Part shown: positions 24,533 through 33,778 of the stretch, piece by piece
How the letters are laid out: each line of letters starts with the position of its first letter
Numbering within the stretch: the first letter of the stretch is position 1
DNA from: Paracoccaceae bacterium
GTDB lineage: Bacteria > Pseudomonadota > Alphaproteobacteria > Rhodobacterales > Rhodobacteraceae
NCBI GenBank assembly: GCA_030066905.1
Contig: JASJAR010000013.1
Location: forward strand, 51,008 to 115,007
Reading direction: 5' to 3'
Length of the DNA stretch: 64,000 nt
Program-made: the position numbers and the translations under genes
Notes under the pieces: model-generated
The model's database searches: none
The model's input: only the letters and a program-made list of their open reading frames with translations
Told to the model about the DNA's origin: nothing

Positions 24533-24597
24533 CGCCGTGCGCCCTCGTTCACTGCCGCCTGACTATCAAGCCGGGATTGGTCCGACAAGCCAGCGGC

Positions 24598-25146
24598 TTA
24601 CTGCGCGGGGCCGGCTGTGCCGAGGGCGACGTTGATCCGGTCGATGGCCTCATCGGTGACGTCGATGGCGTCGACGGAGAGAAACACCTGCCGGCGGTCG
24701 AGCATCACCACCGCGCCGCGTTCCAGGGCGATCTCCGACAGGACCCCGCCGATCTCGCCGAGAAAGTCCGCCCTGGCCTCCTCCCTGGCCTGGGCCAATG
24801 CCCGGGCCTTGGTATCCTGTTCAGAGCGCAGCCGCTGGACCTTTTCGTCGAAGACATTGGCCTCGGCGGTGAAGGCCTCCGGCGTCAGCGACGCCCGCCG
24901 CTCGGTGAGCGCGCGCTCCTCTTCGAGAAGCTCCGCCTCGATCCGGCGGTTCTCGGCCGCGAGGCGGCGCGCGTCGTCCTCGATCCGACGCAGGGCCGCG
25001 GCTCCGAGCTGGCTTTCGGCAAAAAGCCGGTCCTGGTCGATGATCAGGACCGGGCTCCGGAGCGCCTCGGCGGATTGGGCCGACACCGACGCCGCCGCTC
25101 CGATCAGCCAGAACCCGGCGAGGAGCGCGGCGGCAGCCCGGCCCAT
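24598..25146 (-). CDS. skp: Skp/OmpH family periplasmic chaperone
   Basis: A 182-residue periplasmic protein: signal peptide ending AAASVSAQ at about residue 24, then a short beta segment (SPVLIIDQDRLFAESQLG), then a long charged coiled coil (about residues 55-130, rich in Glu, Arg and Ala), then a return strand (VVMLDRRQVFLSVDAIDVT). This is the jellyfish-like Skp architecture, which holds unfolded outer-membrane proteins for BamA. It begins 4 bases after the bamA stop, so it is co-translated with its partner. Confidence 0.88.
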   Translation of the reverse strand: MGRAAAALLAGFWLIGAAASVSAQSAEALRSPVLIIDQDRLFAESQLGAAALRRIEDDARRLAAENRRIEAELLEEERALTERRASLTPEAFTAEANVFDEKVQRLRSEQDTKARALAQAREEARADFLGEIGGVLSEIALERGAVVMLDRRQVFLSVDAIDVTDEAIDRINVALGTAGPAQ

Positions 25147-25150
25147 GGGC

Positions 25151-27469
25151 TCAGAACCGCGCCTGGATGTCGAAGTTGAAGTTCCGGGTCTCGTCGCCGT
25201 CGACCTCGTTCAGGGGTACGGCAAAGTTGAACCGCAACGGCCCGATGGGCGTGTCCCAGAGCACCGCCACACCCACCGCCGAGCGCAGCTCGAACCCGTC
25301 ATCGACAGGGGTGACACAACCCACGCAGGTCTCATCGAGCCCCCAGACCGAGCCGAAATCGGCGAAAAGGCCGCCGGAGATCCCGTATTCCTCTGGCAGA
25401 CCGAGCGGAAACTCGGCTTCGAGGCTGGCAAAGGCCTCGTAATTGCCCCCGAGCGCATCCTCGTCATCGGCCTCGAAATCGCGCGGGCCGATGCCGCGCG
25501 GCGAAAAGCCCCTGATCTTGCGGCTGTTATTGAAATACCGGTCATTGGCCCGTGTGACGTAATCTCCGAAGCTGAACACCGCGCCGGCCTGTCCCCGCGC
25601 CCGGAGCGTTACGTCGCCCTGGAACACCTGCCGCTCGGCGACGCCCGTGACCTCGGTGCGGATGTACTGCGCCTCGCCACCCAGCCCCGCGACGTCCTGG
25701 CCGAAGCTCACCCGGTAGAACCGGTCTGGATCGAGCCCGATCCGGCGCGAATCGAAGGAGAACTGGTAGCCGATCTCGCTGGTGATGACGTCGCGGTCCT
25801 CCGCAAGGATGATCGCCGAGGTCGCCGGCGAGGTGCCCGAAAGCTGGTCCTGGGCGAGAAGGTAGGACAGGGTCAGCCGCGTGGCCTCGGTGATCGGGAA
25901 GGTCGCCGACGTGCGAAAGCCAAGCTCGGTCGTGGTGTAGGACTGATCGTCGAAATCGGTGGTTCGGTAGAACACCGAGAAACTCACCGAGAGGTTGCGG
26001 TCGAGAAAGAACGGCTCGGTGAAGGTCACCTGCGTGTTCTGGTCGCCCGTGCCGATGGACACATCCGCACTCAGCGCCTGCCCCCGGCCGAGAAAGTTCG
26101 ACTCCGAAAAGCCCGCGATGAAGCCGGGGCCGGTGTCGCTCGAATAGGAGGCGCCGAAGCTCAGCGTGCCCGTGGGCTGCTCGACGACGTCCACATCGAC
26201 GATCGTCTGATCCTCCGCCGAACCCGGCCGGCTCGACACGTCGACCGTCTCGAAGAACCCGAGCGCGCGGATCCGGTCGGCGCTCTCGCGGATCGCGCGC
26301 GGATTGAACGGGTCGCCCTCGACGGTGTCGAACTGCCGCCGGATCACCCTGTCGAGGGTCGTTTCGTTGCCCTCGATGTCGATCCGCTGGACGAAAATCC
26401 TCGGGCCCCTGACGATCCGGAACTCCACGTCGAGGGTGCCGTCGCGGGGATTGCGGCCGATCACCGGGTCGACACGGACGAAATCGAGCCCCTCGCGCAG
26501 CGCCAGCCGTTCGAGCCGGGCGATCTCGTTGTCCACCGCGACCGGCGAGTAGACCCGCCCCGGGCGCAGCCGGATCGCGCGGCTGAACTTGGCGGTGTCG
26601 ACCTCCGGAAGGTCGGTCGACGCGGTGATCTCGCCGAACCGGAACCGCTGGCCCTCGGAGATCGTGAAGGTCACGAAGGTCGCCCCGCGCTCGCGGGAAA
26701 ACTCGCTCGTCACGTCGACGACCTGGAAATCGGCATAGCCGCGCGAGGTGTAAAAATCGCGCAAAAGCTGGCGGTCCACGTCGATCCGGCCGGCCACGAA
26801 CGTGTCGCGGCGGATCAGCGTCCGGAGCGCCCCGGCCTGTTTGGATTCGACCACCCGCCGCAGCCGCCGGTCGGAATAGGCGCGGTTGCCGACGAAGCCG
26901 ACCCGTTCGATCTCGATCACCCGGCCCTCGGTGACCTCGAAGACGAGGTCGACCCGGTTGTTGGCCCGCCGGATGATCGCCGGGCGCACCGAGGCGGCAA
27001 ACCGGCCGGCCTCGGCATAGGCGCTCTGGATCGCGATGGCGTCGGCCTCGGCGGCCTGGGGCGAATAGAACCGCCGCGGCTGGGAGGAGAGCAGCCCCAG
27101 GAGCACTTCGTCGTCGATCGCCCGGTTGCCCTCGACATTGATGCGGTTGATCGTCGGACGCTCGACGACCCGGATCAGCAGCCGGCTGCCCTGGGGGACG
27201 AATTCGACGGTCTGGAAGAAGCCCGACGCCTGGACGGCCGATTGCGCCTCCGCCACCTCGGCGGCCGAAACCGGCTGGCCGCGCGGCAGGTCGGCAAGGG
27301 CGACGATGGTCGCACTTTCGACCCGGGCATTGCCCTCGATTGCGATGGAGGAAAAGGAAAAGTCCTGAGCCTCGGCGGGCTGCGGCGCGGCCAGGAACAA
27401 AAGAAACGCGAAAACGGCTGCCAGAGCCCGATGCGGCCCTCCCGCAATGAGACCCTTCGGATATGCCAT
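25151..27469 (-). CDS. bamA: Outer-membrane assembly factor BamA
   Basis: BamA, 772 residues, inserts beta-barrel proteins into the outer membrane. A signal peptide ends PQPAEAQ at about residue 35. Five POTRA repeats follow (for example SIAIEGNARVESATIVALA, RINVEGNRAIDDEVLLG and IEIERVGFVGNRAYSD), up to about residue 430. The C-terminal barrel includes GRGQALSADVSIGTGDQNT, KIRGFSPRGIGPRD (the conserved RGF loop) and the C-terminal strand NFNFDIQARF ending in Phe, as the BAM signal requires. It belongs to the rseP-bamA-skp-fabZ cluster. Confidence 0.96.
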   Translation of the reverse strand: MAYPKGLIAGGPHRALAAVFAFLLFLAAPQPAEAQDFSFSSIAIEGNARVESATIVALADLPRGQPVSAAEVAEAQSAVQASGFFQTVEFVPQGSRLLIRVVERPTINRINVEGNRAIDDEVLLGLLSSQPRRFYSPQAAEADAIAIQSAYAEAGRFAASVRPAIIRRANNRVDLVFEVTEGRVIEIERVGFVGNRAYSDRRLRRVVESKQAGALRTLIRRDTFVAGRIDVDRQLLRDFYTSRGYADFQVVDVTSEFSRERGATFVTFTISEGQRFRFGEITASTDLPEVDTAKFSRAIRLRPGRVYSPVAVDNEIARLERLALREGLDFVRVDPVIGRNPRDGTLDVEFRIVRGPRIFVQRIDIEGNETTLDRVIRRQFDTVEGDPFNPRAIRESADRIRALGFFETVDVSSRPGSAEDQTIVDVDVVEQPTGTLSFGASYSSDTGPGFIAGFSESNFLGRGQALSADVSIGTGDQNTQVTFTEPFFLDRNLSVSFSVFYRTTDFDDQSYTTTELGFRTSATFPITEATRLTLSYLLAQDQLSGTSPATSAIILAEDRDVITSEIGYQFSFDSRRIGLDPDRFYRVSFGQDVAGLGGEAQYIRTEVTGVAERQVFQGDVTLRARGQAGAVFSFGDYVTRANDRYFNNSRKIRGFSPRGIGPRDFEADDEDALGGNYEAFASLEAEFPLGLPEEYGISGGLFADFGSVWGLDETCVGCVTPVDDGFELRSAVGVAVLWDTPIGPLRFNFAVPLNEVDGDETRNFNFDIQARF

Positions 27470-27527
27470 GTCCCCGCCCTGCTCGACCTGTCCCTTTGGG
27501 TGTCGGTAGGCGAAACGGGGCGCTTTG

Positions 27528-27695
27528 TCAAAAGCCCGGAGCGCCTCCTGGAAGCCCGCGCAAAGCCGTCAGAAGCGTGCCGATATAGCCGCCGGCCATC
27601 AGCGCGAAGATCAGTGTGGCGATGTAGAGAATCCGATCCCAGTTGAGATCGACGAGAAGCGTGAGGCTTCGGTATCCGGCCTGGATGGTCTGCAT
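27528..27695 (-). CDS. Small membrane protein between rseP and bamA
   Basis: A 55-residue peptide with one hydrophobic segment (ILYIATLIFALMAGGYIGTLL, about residues 24-44), preceded by MQTIQAGYRSLTLLVDLNWD. The ATG at 27695 has a GTGGGACG ribosome-like sequence upstream, and the frame is too ordered to be random (aromatic NWDR turn, single clean helix). It lies 58 bases before bamA on the same strand. I do not know a function; an accessory of the BAM or envelope stress system is only a guess. Confidence 0.55.
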   Translation of the reverse strand: MQTIQAGYRSLTLLVDLNWDRILYIATLIFALMAGGYIGTLLTALRGLPGGAPGF

Positions 27696-27818
27696 CGTCC
27701 CACCTGAATTCAACTTTCGGCTCAGCTTCAACCCTAGGCGGCGAATGTGGCCGCTTTGGGGCGGAAGTCGGACACCGGGAAGACCCCGGGGCGTGTCGTC
27801 TCGAAGTGGTCGAACCCC

Positions 27819-27900
27819 CGTCCCCGGGGCTCGACCCGGGATCTCGCGCGGCGGGCCGCTTTACGGGGATCGGGGCTCCGGATCAAGTCCGGGGCGTGTC
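27819..27900 (+). repeat. Truncated copy of the 171-bp intergenic repeat
   Basis: Both internal hairpins are kept: CCCCGGGGCTCGACCCGGG, and CTCCGGATCAAGTCCGGGGC after GGATCGGGG. The spacer is diverged and the inverted ends are not recognisable. It lies between the rseP stop and the small membrane gene. Confidence 0.6.
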
Positions 27901-27947
27901 TTCGCCGGTTCTTAGCGAGCCGTGCGGTGGGCGGACCCCGGCCTCCC

Positions 27948-29282
27948 TCAGGGACAGAAAATGTCGTTCGTCAGCGCAAACACCATCAGCATCGCCATGA
28001 GCCCGAGCCCCACGGTCATCATCGCGTTGAGCGCCCGGTCCGACGGTGGGCGCCCGGTCAGAGCCTCCCAGGCGTGGAACACCAGATGGCCGCCGTCGAG
28101 AACGGGGATCGGGAAGAGGTTCAACAGCCCCACGGCGGTCGAGAGCACCGCAATGAACCATATGAAGGTCACCCAGCCCTGGCTCGCCGCCGCGCCGGAG
28201 GTCTCCGCAATCCCGATCGGGCCCGACAGGTTGCAGGTCGAGATCGCTCCGGCGGCCATGTGGTAAAGGCCAGAGAGCGACGAGCGGATTATGAAGATCG
28301 TCTGTTCGACCCCGTAGGCAGCCGCCTCGCCGAGCGAGGGCGTCTCCGAGCGCGGTTCGAAGAACAGCCCCCCCGAGATCCCGATCAGCCAGCGCGTCTC
28401 GAACCCGCCGTCGTCGAGCGGCAGGTCCATCCGGCGCGGCGTCAGCGTGACCTCGAGGCTCTCGCCGTCCCGCCAGATGTCGAGCGTCAGCGGCTGGCCA
28501 TCCGAGGTGCCGACGATCTCGCGAAGCTGGGAAAACGCGAAGACGCTCGCGCCGTCGACGGCCCGGATCACGTCCCCGTCCATCAGCCCCGCCTCCTCGG
28601 CAGCGGAATCCAGGCTCACCGAGACGGCATGCGCGGGATAGGGAAAGGGCCCGGGGACGGTCATGACGGTCCCGTCCCGGCGGATGTCGTAATCGAGCGA
28701 CGGGGCGACGGGCAGTGTGTCGAGAAAATCGCTGAACTCGTCGAGCGCCGGCGTCGTCTCCCCGGCAATCGCGACGATCTCGTCACCGGGCAGCAGTGCA
28801 TATTCCTCCGGCGCCGGCCGCAACTCCTCCACCGTCAGGGGCTCCGAAGCCACGCCCCGGAAGAACAGCACCACAGCGAAGATCAGAAACGACAGAACGA
28901 AGTTGAACGCCGGCCCCGCAAACACCGTTGCCGCTCGCGCCCAGAGCGGCGCGCCGTGCATCGTGTGGCGCTTTGTCTCCGAATCCATCGCCTCGAAATC
29001 GTCGCTGGCCTTGTCGCTCACCGCACTGGCGTCGCCGAGAAACTTCACATAGCCGCCGAACGGCAGCGCCGCGATCTGCCATTTCGTACCGCGTTTGTCG
29101 TAACGCGAGGCCAGCACCGGCCCGAAGCCGATGGAAAACACCTCCGCGTGGATTCCCGTCCAGCGGCCGACGATGTAATGGCCGTATTCGTGGACCGCCA
29201 CGATGATGGAAAGCGCGACGATGAAGGCGCTAATCGTCCAGAGGAGCCCGCCGAAGGACGGGATCAGCCCGATAATGTCCAT
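27948..29282 (-). CDS. rseP: Site-2 protease RseP
   Basis: RseP, 444 residues, is an inner-membrane zinc protease that cuts transmembrane segments, typically anti-sigma factors and remnant signal peptides. The zinc motif HEYGH lies in the first helix (SIIVAVHEYGHYIVGRW); the third ligand is in FPIPVLDGGHLVF near the C-terminus. Two PDZ regions lie between (for example LLPGDEIVAIAGETTP and LMDGDVIRAVDGASV). It ends 6 bases from dxr in the classic uppS-cdsA-dxr-rseP-bamA order. AAGG lies 6-7 bases before the ATG. Confidence 0.95.
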   Translation of the reverse strand: MDIIGLIPSFGGLLWTISAFIVALSIIVAVHEYGHYIVGRWTGIHAEVFSIGFGPVLASRYDKRGTKWQIAALPFGGYVKFLGDASAVSDKASDDFEAMDSETKRHTMHGAPLWARAATVFAGPAFNFVLSFLIFAVVLFFRGVASEPLTVEELRPAPEEYALLPGDEIVAIAGETTPALDEFSDFLDTLPVAPSLDYDIRRDGTVMTVPGPFPYPAHAVSVSLDSAAEEAGLMDGDVIRAVDGASVFAFSQLREIVGTSDGQPLTLDIWRDGESLEVTLTPRRMDLPLDDGGFETRWLIGISGGLFFEPRSETPSLGEAAAYGVEQTIFIIRSSLSGLYHMAAGAISTCNLSGPIGIAETSGAAASQGWVTFIWFIAVLSTAVGLLNLFPIPVLDGGHLVFHAWEALTGRPPSDRALNAMMTVGLGLMAMLMVFALTNDIFCP

Positions 29283-29288
29283 ATCGCC

Positions 29289-30467
29289 TTACGCCTCGAT
29301 GCTCTCGATTGCGGTGATGGCCTCGCCGGCCCTCACCCGTGCCACATGGTCCGCCTGGGTCACGCTATCAAGGGTGATCTGGGCAGACCCAAGGCGGTCG
29401 GCTGACATTTTGGTGAGCGTTTCCTCGACGACACCGGCCATGTCGAGAAAGCCGATGCGCCGGGCGAGGAAGGCATCCATCGCCACCTCCTTGGCCCCGT
29501 TGAAGACCGCGCCGGCAAGCCCTCCGGTCTCCATCACCTCCCGGGCGAGCCGGAGCGCCGGCGTGCGGGTCTCGTCGGGCGCGCGGAAACTCAACTGCCC
29601 GATCTTTGCCAGATCGAGCCTTTCGACGGGGAGCGCCTTTCGCTCGGGCCAGTTCAGCGCGTAGCCGATGGCATGGCGCATGTCCGGCGGGCCGACGTGG
29701 GCCATCAGCGCCCCGTCGCGGAAGCCCACCAGCGCGTGGACGAGGCTTTCGGGGTGAATCACGGCCTCGATCTGATCGGGTCGGACGTCAAAGAATTCTT
29801 TCGTTTCAATAAGTTCGAGAGCCTTGTTGAATAGGCTTGCGGAATCGATGGTGATCCGCTGCCCCATGTCCCAGTTCGGGTGGCGCGCGGCCTCCTCCGG
29901 CGTGGCGGCGGCCAGCTTTTCCCGCGGCCAGTCGCGGAACGCCCCGCCAGAGGCGGTGATGACGATCCGCTCCACTGCCGAGATATCCTCGCCGACAAGG
30001 GCCTGGAACACCGCCGAATGCTCACTGTCGACGGGCAGGACCCGTGCGGCGTGCTCGGCTGCGGTGCCCATCAGGAGCGGCCCCGCCGTGACGAGGCTTT
30101 CCTTGTTGGCCAGGGCCAGGGTCTCGCCATGGGCCAGCGCCAGAAGCCCCGGCGCGAGCCCCGCCGCCCCCACGATCGCCGACATCACCCAGTCGGCGGG
30201 CATGGTCGCGGCTTCGAGAAGGGCCGTCCGCCCGGCCGCCGCCTCGACCCCCGTCCCCGCCAACCGTTCGCGCAATTCGCCCAGAAGCCGGTCCTCGGCG
30301 GTCACCGCGATCTCCGCGTTGAGGAGCAGGGCCTGCTCGGCCAGCTTCGCGACGTTCCGGCCGCCGGTGAGTGCGACCACGTCGTAAGCCCCGGGGTCGG
30401 CGGCAATCAGCTCCACCGTCTGGCAACCGATCGAGCCCGTCGCCCCGAAGATCGACACCCGCCGCAT
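29289..30467 (-). CDS. dxr: 1-deoxy-D-xylulose-5-phosphate reductoisomerase
   Basis: Dxr (IspC), 392 residues, makes MEP from DXP with NADPH, the committed step of the non-mevalonate isoprenoid pathway. The NADPH motif is SIFGATGSIGCQTVEL; ALANKESLVTAG and LPVDSEHSAVFQAL carry substrate and metal contacts; HPNWDMGQRITIDSASLFNK is the conserved flexible-loop region. The start at 30467 shares its A with the cdsA stop (TGATG), so translation is coupled. The longer frame upstream overlaps cdsA and is rejected. Confidence 0.96.
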   Translation of the reverse strand: MRRVSIFGATGSIGCQTVELIAADPGAYDVVALTGGRNVAKLAEQALLLNAEIAVTAEDRLLGELRERLAGTGVEAAAGRTALLEAATMPADWVMSAIVGAAGLAPGLLALAHGETLALANKESLVTAGPLLMGTAAEHAARVLPVDSEHSAVFQALVGEDISAVERIVITASGGAFRDWPREKLAAATPEEAARHPNWDMGQRITIDSASLFNKALELIETKEFFDVRPDQIEAVIHPESLVHALVGFRDGALMAHVGPPDMRHAIGYALNWPERKALPVERLDLAKIGQLSFRAPDETRTPALRLAREVMETGGLAGAVFNGAKEVAMDAFLARRIGFLDMAGVVEETLTKMSADRLGSAQITLDSVTQADHVARVRAGEAITAIESIEA

Positions 30468-31255
30468 CAGACGAGCCCCGGGCCTTCGGTGAGTTGCGCC
30501 ACCGCCAGCATGAACACACTCGCACCGAGCACCCCGTCGAACCGGTCGAAGAGCCCGCCATGCCCCGGCAGAAGGTCCGAGCTGTCCTTGACGCCCACGG
30601 AGCGTTTCAGGGCACTTTCGGCGATGTCGCCCATCTGGGCGGCGAAGGAAAGGAGCATGGACAGAAGGATCACGAAAGGACCGGCCGCCGTAAAGGTCAG
30701 AAACGCCGCACCCACCGCACCCGAGGCGACCCAGCCGGCGATGGTGCCGGACCAGGTCTTGTTGGGGCTCACCCGGGGCCAGAATTTCGGCCCCCCCAGA
30801 CGGCGCCCGGCGAAATAGCCCGCAATATCGGTGGCGACCACCACGAGCAGGAGCCAGATCAGCCATTTCACGCCGTAATCGGCGCGAAAGACCGTCAGCT
30901 CATAGGCCGCGCCCTGAATGAGAAGCGCGAAGGCAAAGAACCGCCAGCGCCGGGGCCCGAGGGTCAAGAGCCCCAGGACCGCCGGTAGAACGGCCAGGCA
31001 GATCGCCCAGCCGGTCTCGAACTCGCCGGCCATGGCGACGGCAAGGGCCGACAGGAGCGAAAAGATCACCGCGCGGTTGTTGACCTCGGGCGCGACCATC
31101 CGGGTCAGCTCCCAGACGAGAATGCCTGCCACCAGCGAGGTGATGAGCAAAAAGACCGTGCCGCCGAGCATCATCGCCGCCCCGCCGCCGATGGCCAGCG
31201 CCCCGCCTGTCAGAATTCGGGTACGAAGATCGGACCAGCGGGGGGCCGCTGTCAT
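30467..31255 (-). CDS. cdsA: Phosphatidate cytidylyltransferase
   Basis: CdsA, 262 residues, converts phosphatidic acid and CTP to CDP-diacylglycerol for phospholipid synthesis. It is a multi-pass membrane protein (about seven hydrophobic segments). The family signature is the C-terminal block with SPNKTWSGTIAGWVAS and, further on, DSSDLLPGHGGLFDRFDG. The start at 31255 overlaps the uppS stop by 4 bases (ATGA). The order uppS-cdsA-dxr joins lipid-carrier, phospholipid and isoprenoid synthesis in one operon. Confidence 0.95.
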   Translation of the reverse strand: MTAAPRWSDLRTRILTGGALAIGGGAAMMLGGTVFLLITSLVAGILVWELTRMVAPEVNNRAVIFSLLSALAVAMAGEFETGWAICLAVLPAVLGLLTLGPRRWRFFAFALLIQGAAYELTVFRADYGVKWLIWLLLVVVATDIAGYFAGRRLGGPKFWPRVSPNKTWSGTIAGWVASGAVGAAFLTFTAAGPFVILLSMLLSFAAQMGDIAESALKRSVGVKDSSDLLPGHGGLFDRFDGVLGASVFMLAVAQLTEGPGLV

Positions 31256-31977
31256 CCGGGCACGGCGCCGAAGCGTCGGTCGCGCGCCACATAGGCGCCG
31301 ACGACGCGGGCGAACTCCGCCTTGGTGAAGTCCGGCCAGAGCGTATCGACGAAGTCGTATTCCGAATAAGCCGATTGCCAGAGCAGGAAATTGGAAATGC
31401 GGGCCTCGCCCGAGGTGCGGATCACAAGATCGGGGTCGGGCAGGACATAGGTGTCGAGATGGCGCGCCAGCTCTTCGGCGTCGACGCGTTCGGGGTCGAC
31501 CTTGCCGGCAGCGACCTCGCGGCAAAGCCGCCGCGCCGCCCGGGTCACCTCGTCGCGGCCGCCATAGTTCAGCGCGACCGTGAGATGCACCGCGTCGTTA
31601 TCGGCCGTCATCAGTTCGAGATTGTCCATCAGTTCGACGAGCGTCGGCTCAAGCCGCATACGGTCGCCGATAAAGCGCACGCGGATGCCGTTTTCGACGA
31701 GCACCCTGGTCTCCCGCGTCAGATAGCGGTGAAAGAGCTTCATCAGCCCGGAGACCTCCGCCTGGGTGCGCTTCCAGTTCTCGGTCGAGAAGGCGAAGAT
31801 CGTGAGGTACTTCACGCCGAGATCGGGGCAGGCCTCGACGATTTCGCGGACCCGCTTGGCGCCAGCATGGTGTCCGAAGAGCCGCGGTTTGCCGCGCTTT
31901 TGCGCCCACCGCCCGTTACCGTCCATAATGATGGCCACATGGGCCGGCCCGATGGGCTTTTCGCTCTTGCCTGACAT
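31252..31977 (-). CDS. uppS: Undecaprenyl diphosphate synthase
   Basis: UppS, 241 residues, builds the C55 lipid carrier for peptidoglycan and surface glycans. The cis-prenyltransferase signature is complete: AIIMDGNGRWAQKRG, FGHHAGAKRVREI, FAFSTENWKR, and the C-terminal RTSGEARISNFLLWQSAYSE. The ATG at 31977 heads the uppS-cdsA-dxr-rseP run, 96 bases after frr. Confidence 0.96.
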   Translation of the reverse strand: MSGKSEKPIGPAHVAIIMDGNGRWAQKRGKPRLFGHHAGAKRVREIVEACPDLGVKYLTIFAFSTENWKRTQAEVSGLMKLFHRYLTRETRVLVENGIRVRFIGDRMRLEPTLVELMDNLELMTADNDAVHLTVALNYGGRDEVTRAARRLCREVAAGKVDPERVDAEELARHLDTYVLPDPDLVIRTSGEARISNFLLWQSAYSEYDFVDTLWPDFTKAEFARVVGAYVARDRRFGAVPG

Positions 31978-32073
31978 CTATTTTTCCAAATCCTGTTCCC
32001 CAGCCTCTTTGGGGCTACTCATCGCCAAATAATATGACGTTACTATGCCCGTCCCGTGGTCGGAACCCGGCGT

Positions 32074-32628
32074 CTAGACCTGCATGATCTCCGATTGCTT
32101 GGTCTCCAGCGCGGTATCGATCTGGCCGATGAACCGGTCGGTCAGCTCCTGCACCTCGGCTTCCCAGAACTTGCGGTCGTCCTCGGAAATCTCGGCCTTC
32201 TTGACCTGGTCCATCCCGTCCCGGCGGACATTGCGAACCGCCACCCGGGCGTTCTCGGCATATTGCGCGGCGACCTTGGTGAGCTCGCGCCGCCGCTCCT
32301 CGTTGAGCTCGGGGATCGGCAGCATGATGATCGTGCCGTTAAGCTGCGGGTTGATCCCGAGCCCGGACTCGCGGATCGCCTTTTCGACCTTGCCGACCAG
32401 CGACTTGTCCCAGACGTTGACGGTGACCATCCGGCTTTCGGGGACGTTGACCGTGCCCACCTGGTTGATCGGCGTCATCTGCCCGTAGGCCTCGACCTGC
32501 ACGGGTTCGAGCATCGAGGCCGAGGCGCGGCCCGTCCGGAGCGAGGCGAACTCGGTGCGCAGGCTGGCAATCGCCCCGTCCATCCGGCGCGTCAGGTCGT
32601 CGGTGTCGAGTTCGAAATCTTCGGACAT
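32074..32628 (-). CDS. frr: Ribosome recycling factor
   Basis: Frr, 184 residues, splits post-termination ribosomes together with EF-G. The start at 32628 ([16 protein letters not shown]) gives the normal length; the frame extending to 32769 is not family-like. Motifs include [20 protein letters not shown] and [19 protein letters not shown], and the [20 protein letters not shown] helix is typical. It lies between pyrH and uppS, as in most proteobacteria. Confidence 0.96.
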   Translation of the reverse strand: MSEDFELDTDDLTRRMDGAIASLRTEFASLRTGRASASMLEPVQVEAYGQMTPINQVGTVNVPESRMVTVNVWDKSLVGKVEKAIRESGLGINPQLNGTIIMLPIPELNEERRRELTKVAAQYAENARVAVRNVRRDGMDQVKKAEISEDDRKFWEAEVQELTDRFIGQIDTALETKQSEIMQV

Positions 32629-32941
32629 GGTCTCTTCACGGGGCCCCTCGGACCCGCACCCTCGTTTTCGGGTCTCTATATCTTGCAACCCGGCGGGTTG
32701 TATAGGCTGCATGTCCAGATGGATGGTGGGGTCACTCCGATCCAGAGACCGCCCCCGGAGCCGCGCCACCGCCGGGCCGAGGGGCCGCCACCGGGACCCA
32801 TTGGCCCTGCGCCTTTCGGTGGAAATCCCTTATGATGCTCTGAGCTTCATGCCCTGACCCGCCAGATCGCCGGACCGGTGCGGCCGCCTTCGGCCCTGGT
32901 CCGCGCCGGTGTCTGGCCATGGGACAGCGCGGCCGAACGCC
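32629..32941. other. Gap between pyrH and frr
   Basis: No gene is seen. The inverted repeat CAACCCG-GCGGGTTG (about 32685-32700) and an AT-rich TATATC stretch near 32677 could be part of a terminator for pyrH or a promoter for frr. Neither can be assigned firmly. Confidence 0.5.
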
Positions 32942-33694
32942 TCACTTCCGGACGATGGTGTAGGTCCCCTGCCCCGCGAGGATCCCCCGAAAGCCCCCCG
33001 GCTCGTCGAGCGAAAAGACGATGATCGGCAGATCGTTGTCGCGCGCCAGCGCGATCGCCGAGGCGTCCATCACGCCCAGATGCCCCGCCAGCACCTCGTC
33101 ATAGGTGATCGCGTCGAACCGCTTGGCATCGCGGTGTTTTTTGGGGTCCTTGTCATAGACGCCATCGACCTTTGTGCCTTTGAAGATCGCCTCGCAGGCC
33201 ATTTCCGACGCCCTGAGCGTCGCCGCCGTGTCCGTGGTGAAATAGGGGTTCCCGGTACCTGCGGCGAAGATGCAGACCCGGCCCTTTTCGAGGTGGCGGA
33301 CCGCACGGCGGCGGATATAGGGCTCGGCCACCTCGTTCATGGTGATCGCCGAGATGACCCGGGTATAGACGCCCAAGCCCTCGAGCGCCGACTGCATCGC
33401 CAGCGCGTTCATCACGGTCGCCAGCATCCCCATGTAATCCGCCGTCGTGCGCTCCATCCCCTGGGCCGAGCCCGCCAGGCCGCGGAAGATGTTGCCGCCG
33501 CCGATCACCATGCAGATCTCGACGCCGAGGTCGTGGACGGACTTCACCTCCTCGGCCACCCGCTGAACCGTCGGCGGATGAAGCCCGAAGCCCTGGTCGC
33601 CCATCAGCGCCTCTCCGGAGATTTTCAGAAGGACGCGGGAATATCGGGGGTCTGGTGCGGGCGCCGTGTCGCTCAGTGCTGCCGTTTCGCCCAT
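32942..33694 (-). CDS. pyrH: UMP kinase
   Basis: PyrH, 250 residues, phosphorylates UMP to UDP as a hexamer regulated by GTP and UTP. Motifs: [33 protein letters not shown], the acceptor-binding [16 protein letters not shown], and the phosphate loop [19 protein letters not shown]. The start at 33694 (MGETAALSD) leaves a short extension before the core. It is divergent from miaA. rpsB and tsf, its usual upstream neighbours, are not present. Confidence 0.96.
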   Translation of the reverse strand: MGETAALSDTAPAPDPRYSRVLLKISGEALMGDQGFGLHPPTVQRVAEEVKSVHDLGVEICMVIGGGNIFRGLAGSAQGMERTTADYMGMLATVMNALAMQSALEGLGVYTRVISAITMNEVAEPYIRRRAVRHLEKGRVCIFAAGTGNPYFTTDTAATLRASEMACEAIFKGTKVDGVYDKDPKKHRDAKRFDAITYDEVLAGHLGVMDASAIALARDNDLPIIVFSLDEPGGFRGILAGQGTYTIVRK

Positions 33695-33778
33695 GCCGCC
33701 CTCGCTCGCTTTGCCTCGCGGCGCAAAATGTCGCAAAAGCGGGCCGGGTTCAACGGCAAGCGACGGGGGGCGGCGGGA

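Noticed and set aside
24617..27646. A 1009-codon open frame on the plus strand
   Set aside because: It lies opposite bamA and skp, which have clear signal peptides, POTRA repeats and motifs. Long antisense frames are expected in such GC-rich DNA, and the translation is low-complexity Arg/Asp/Ala text.
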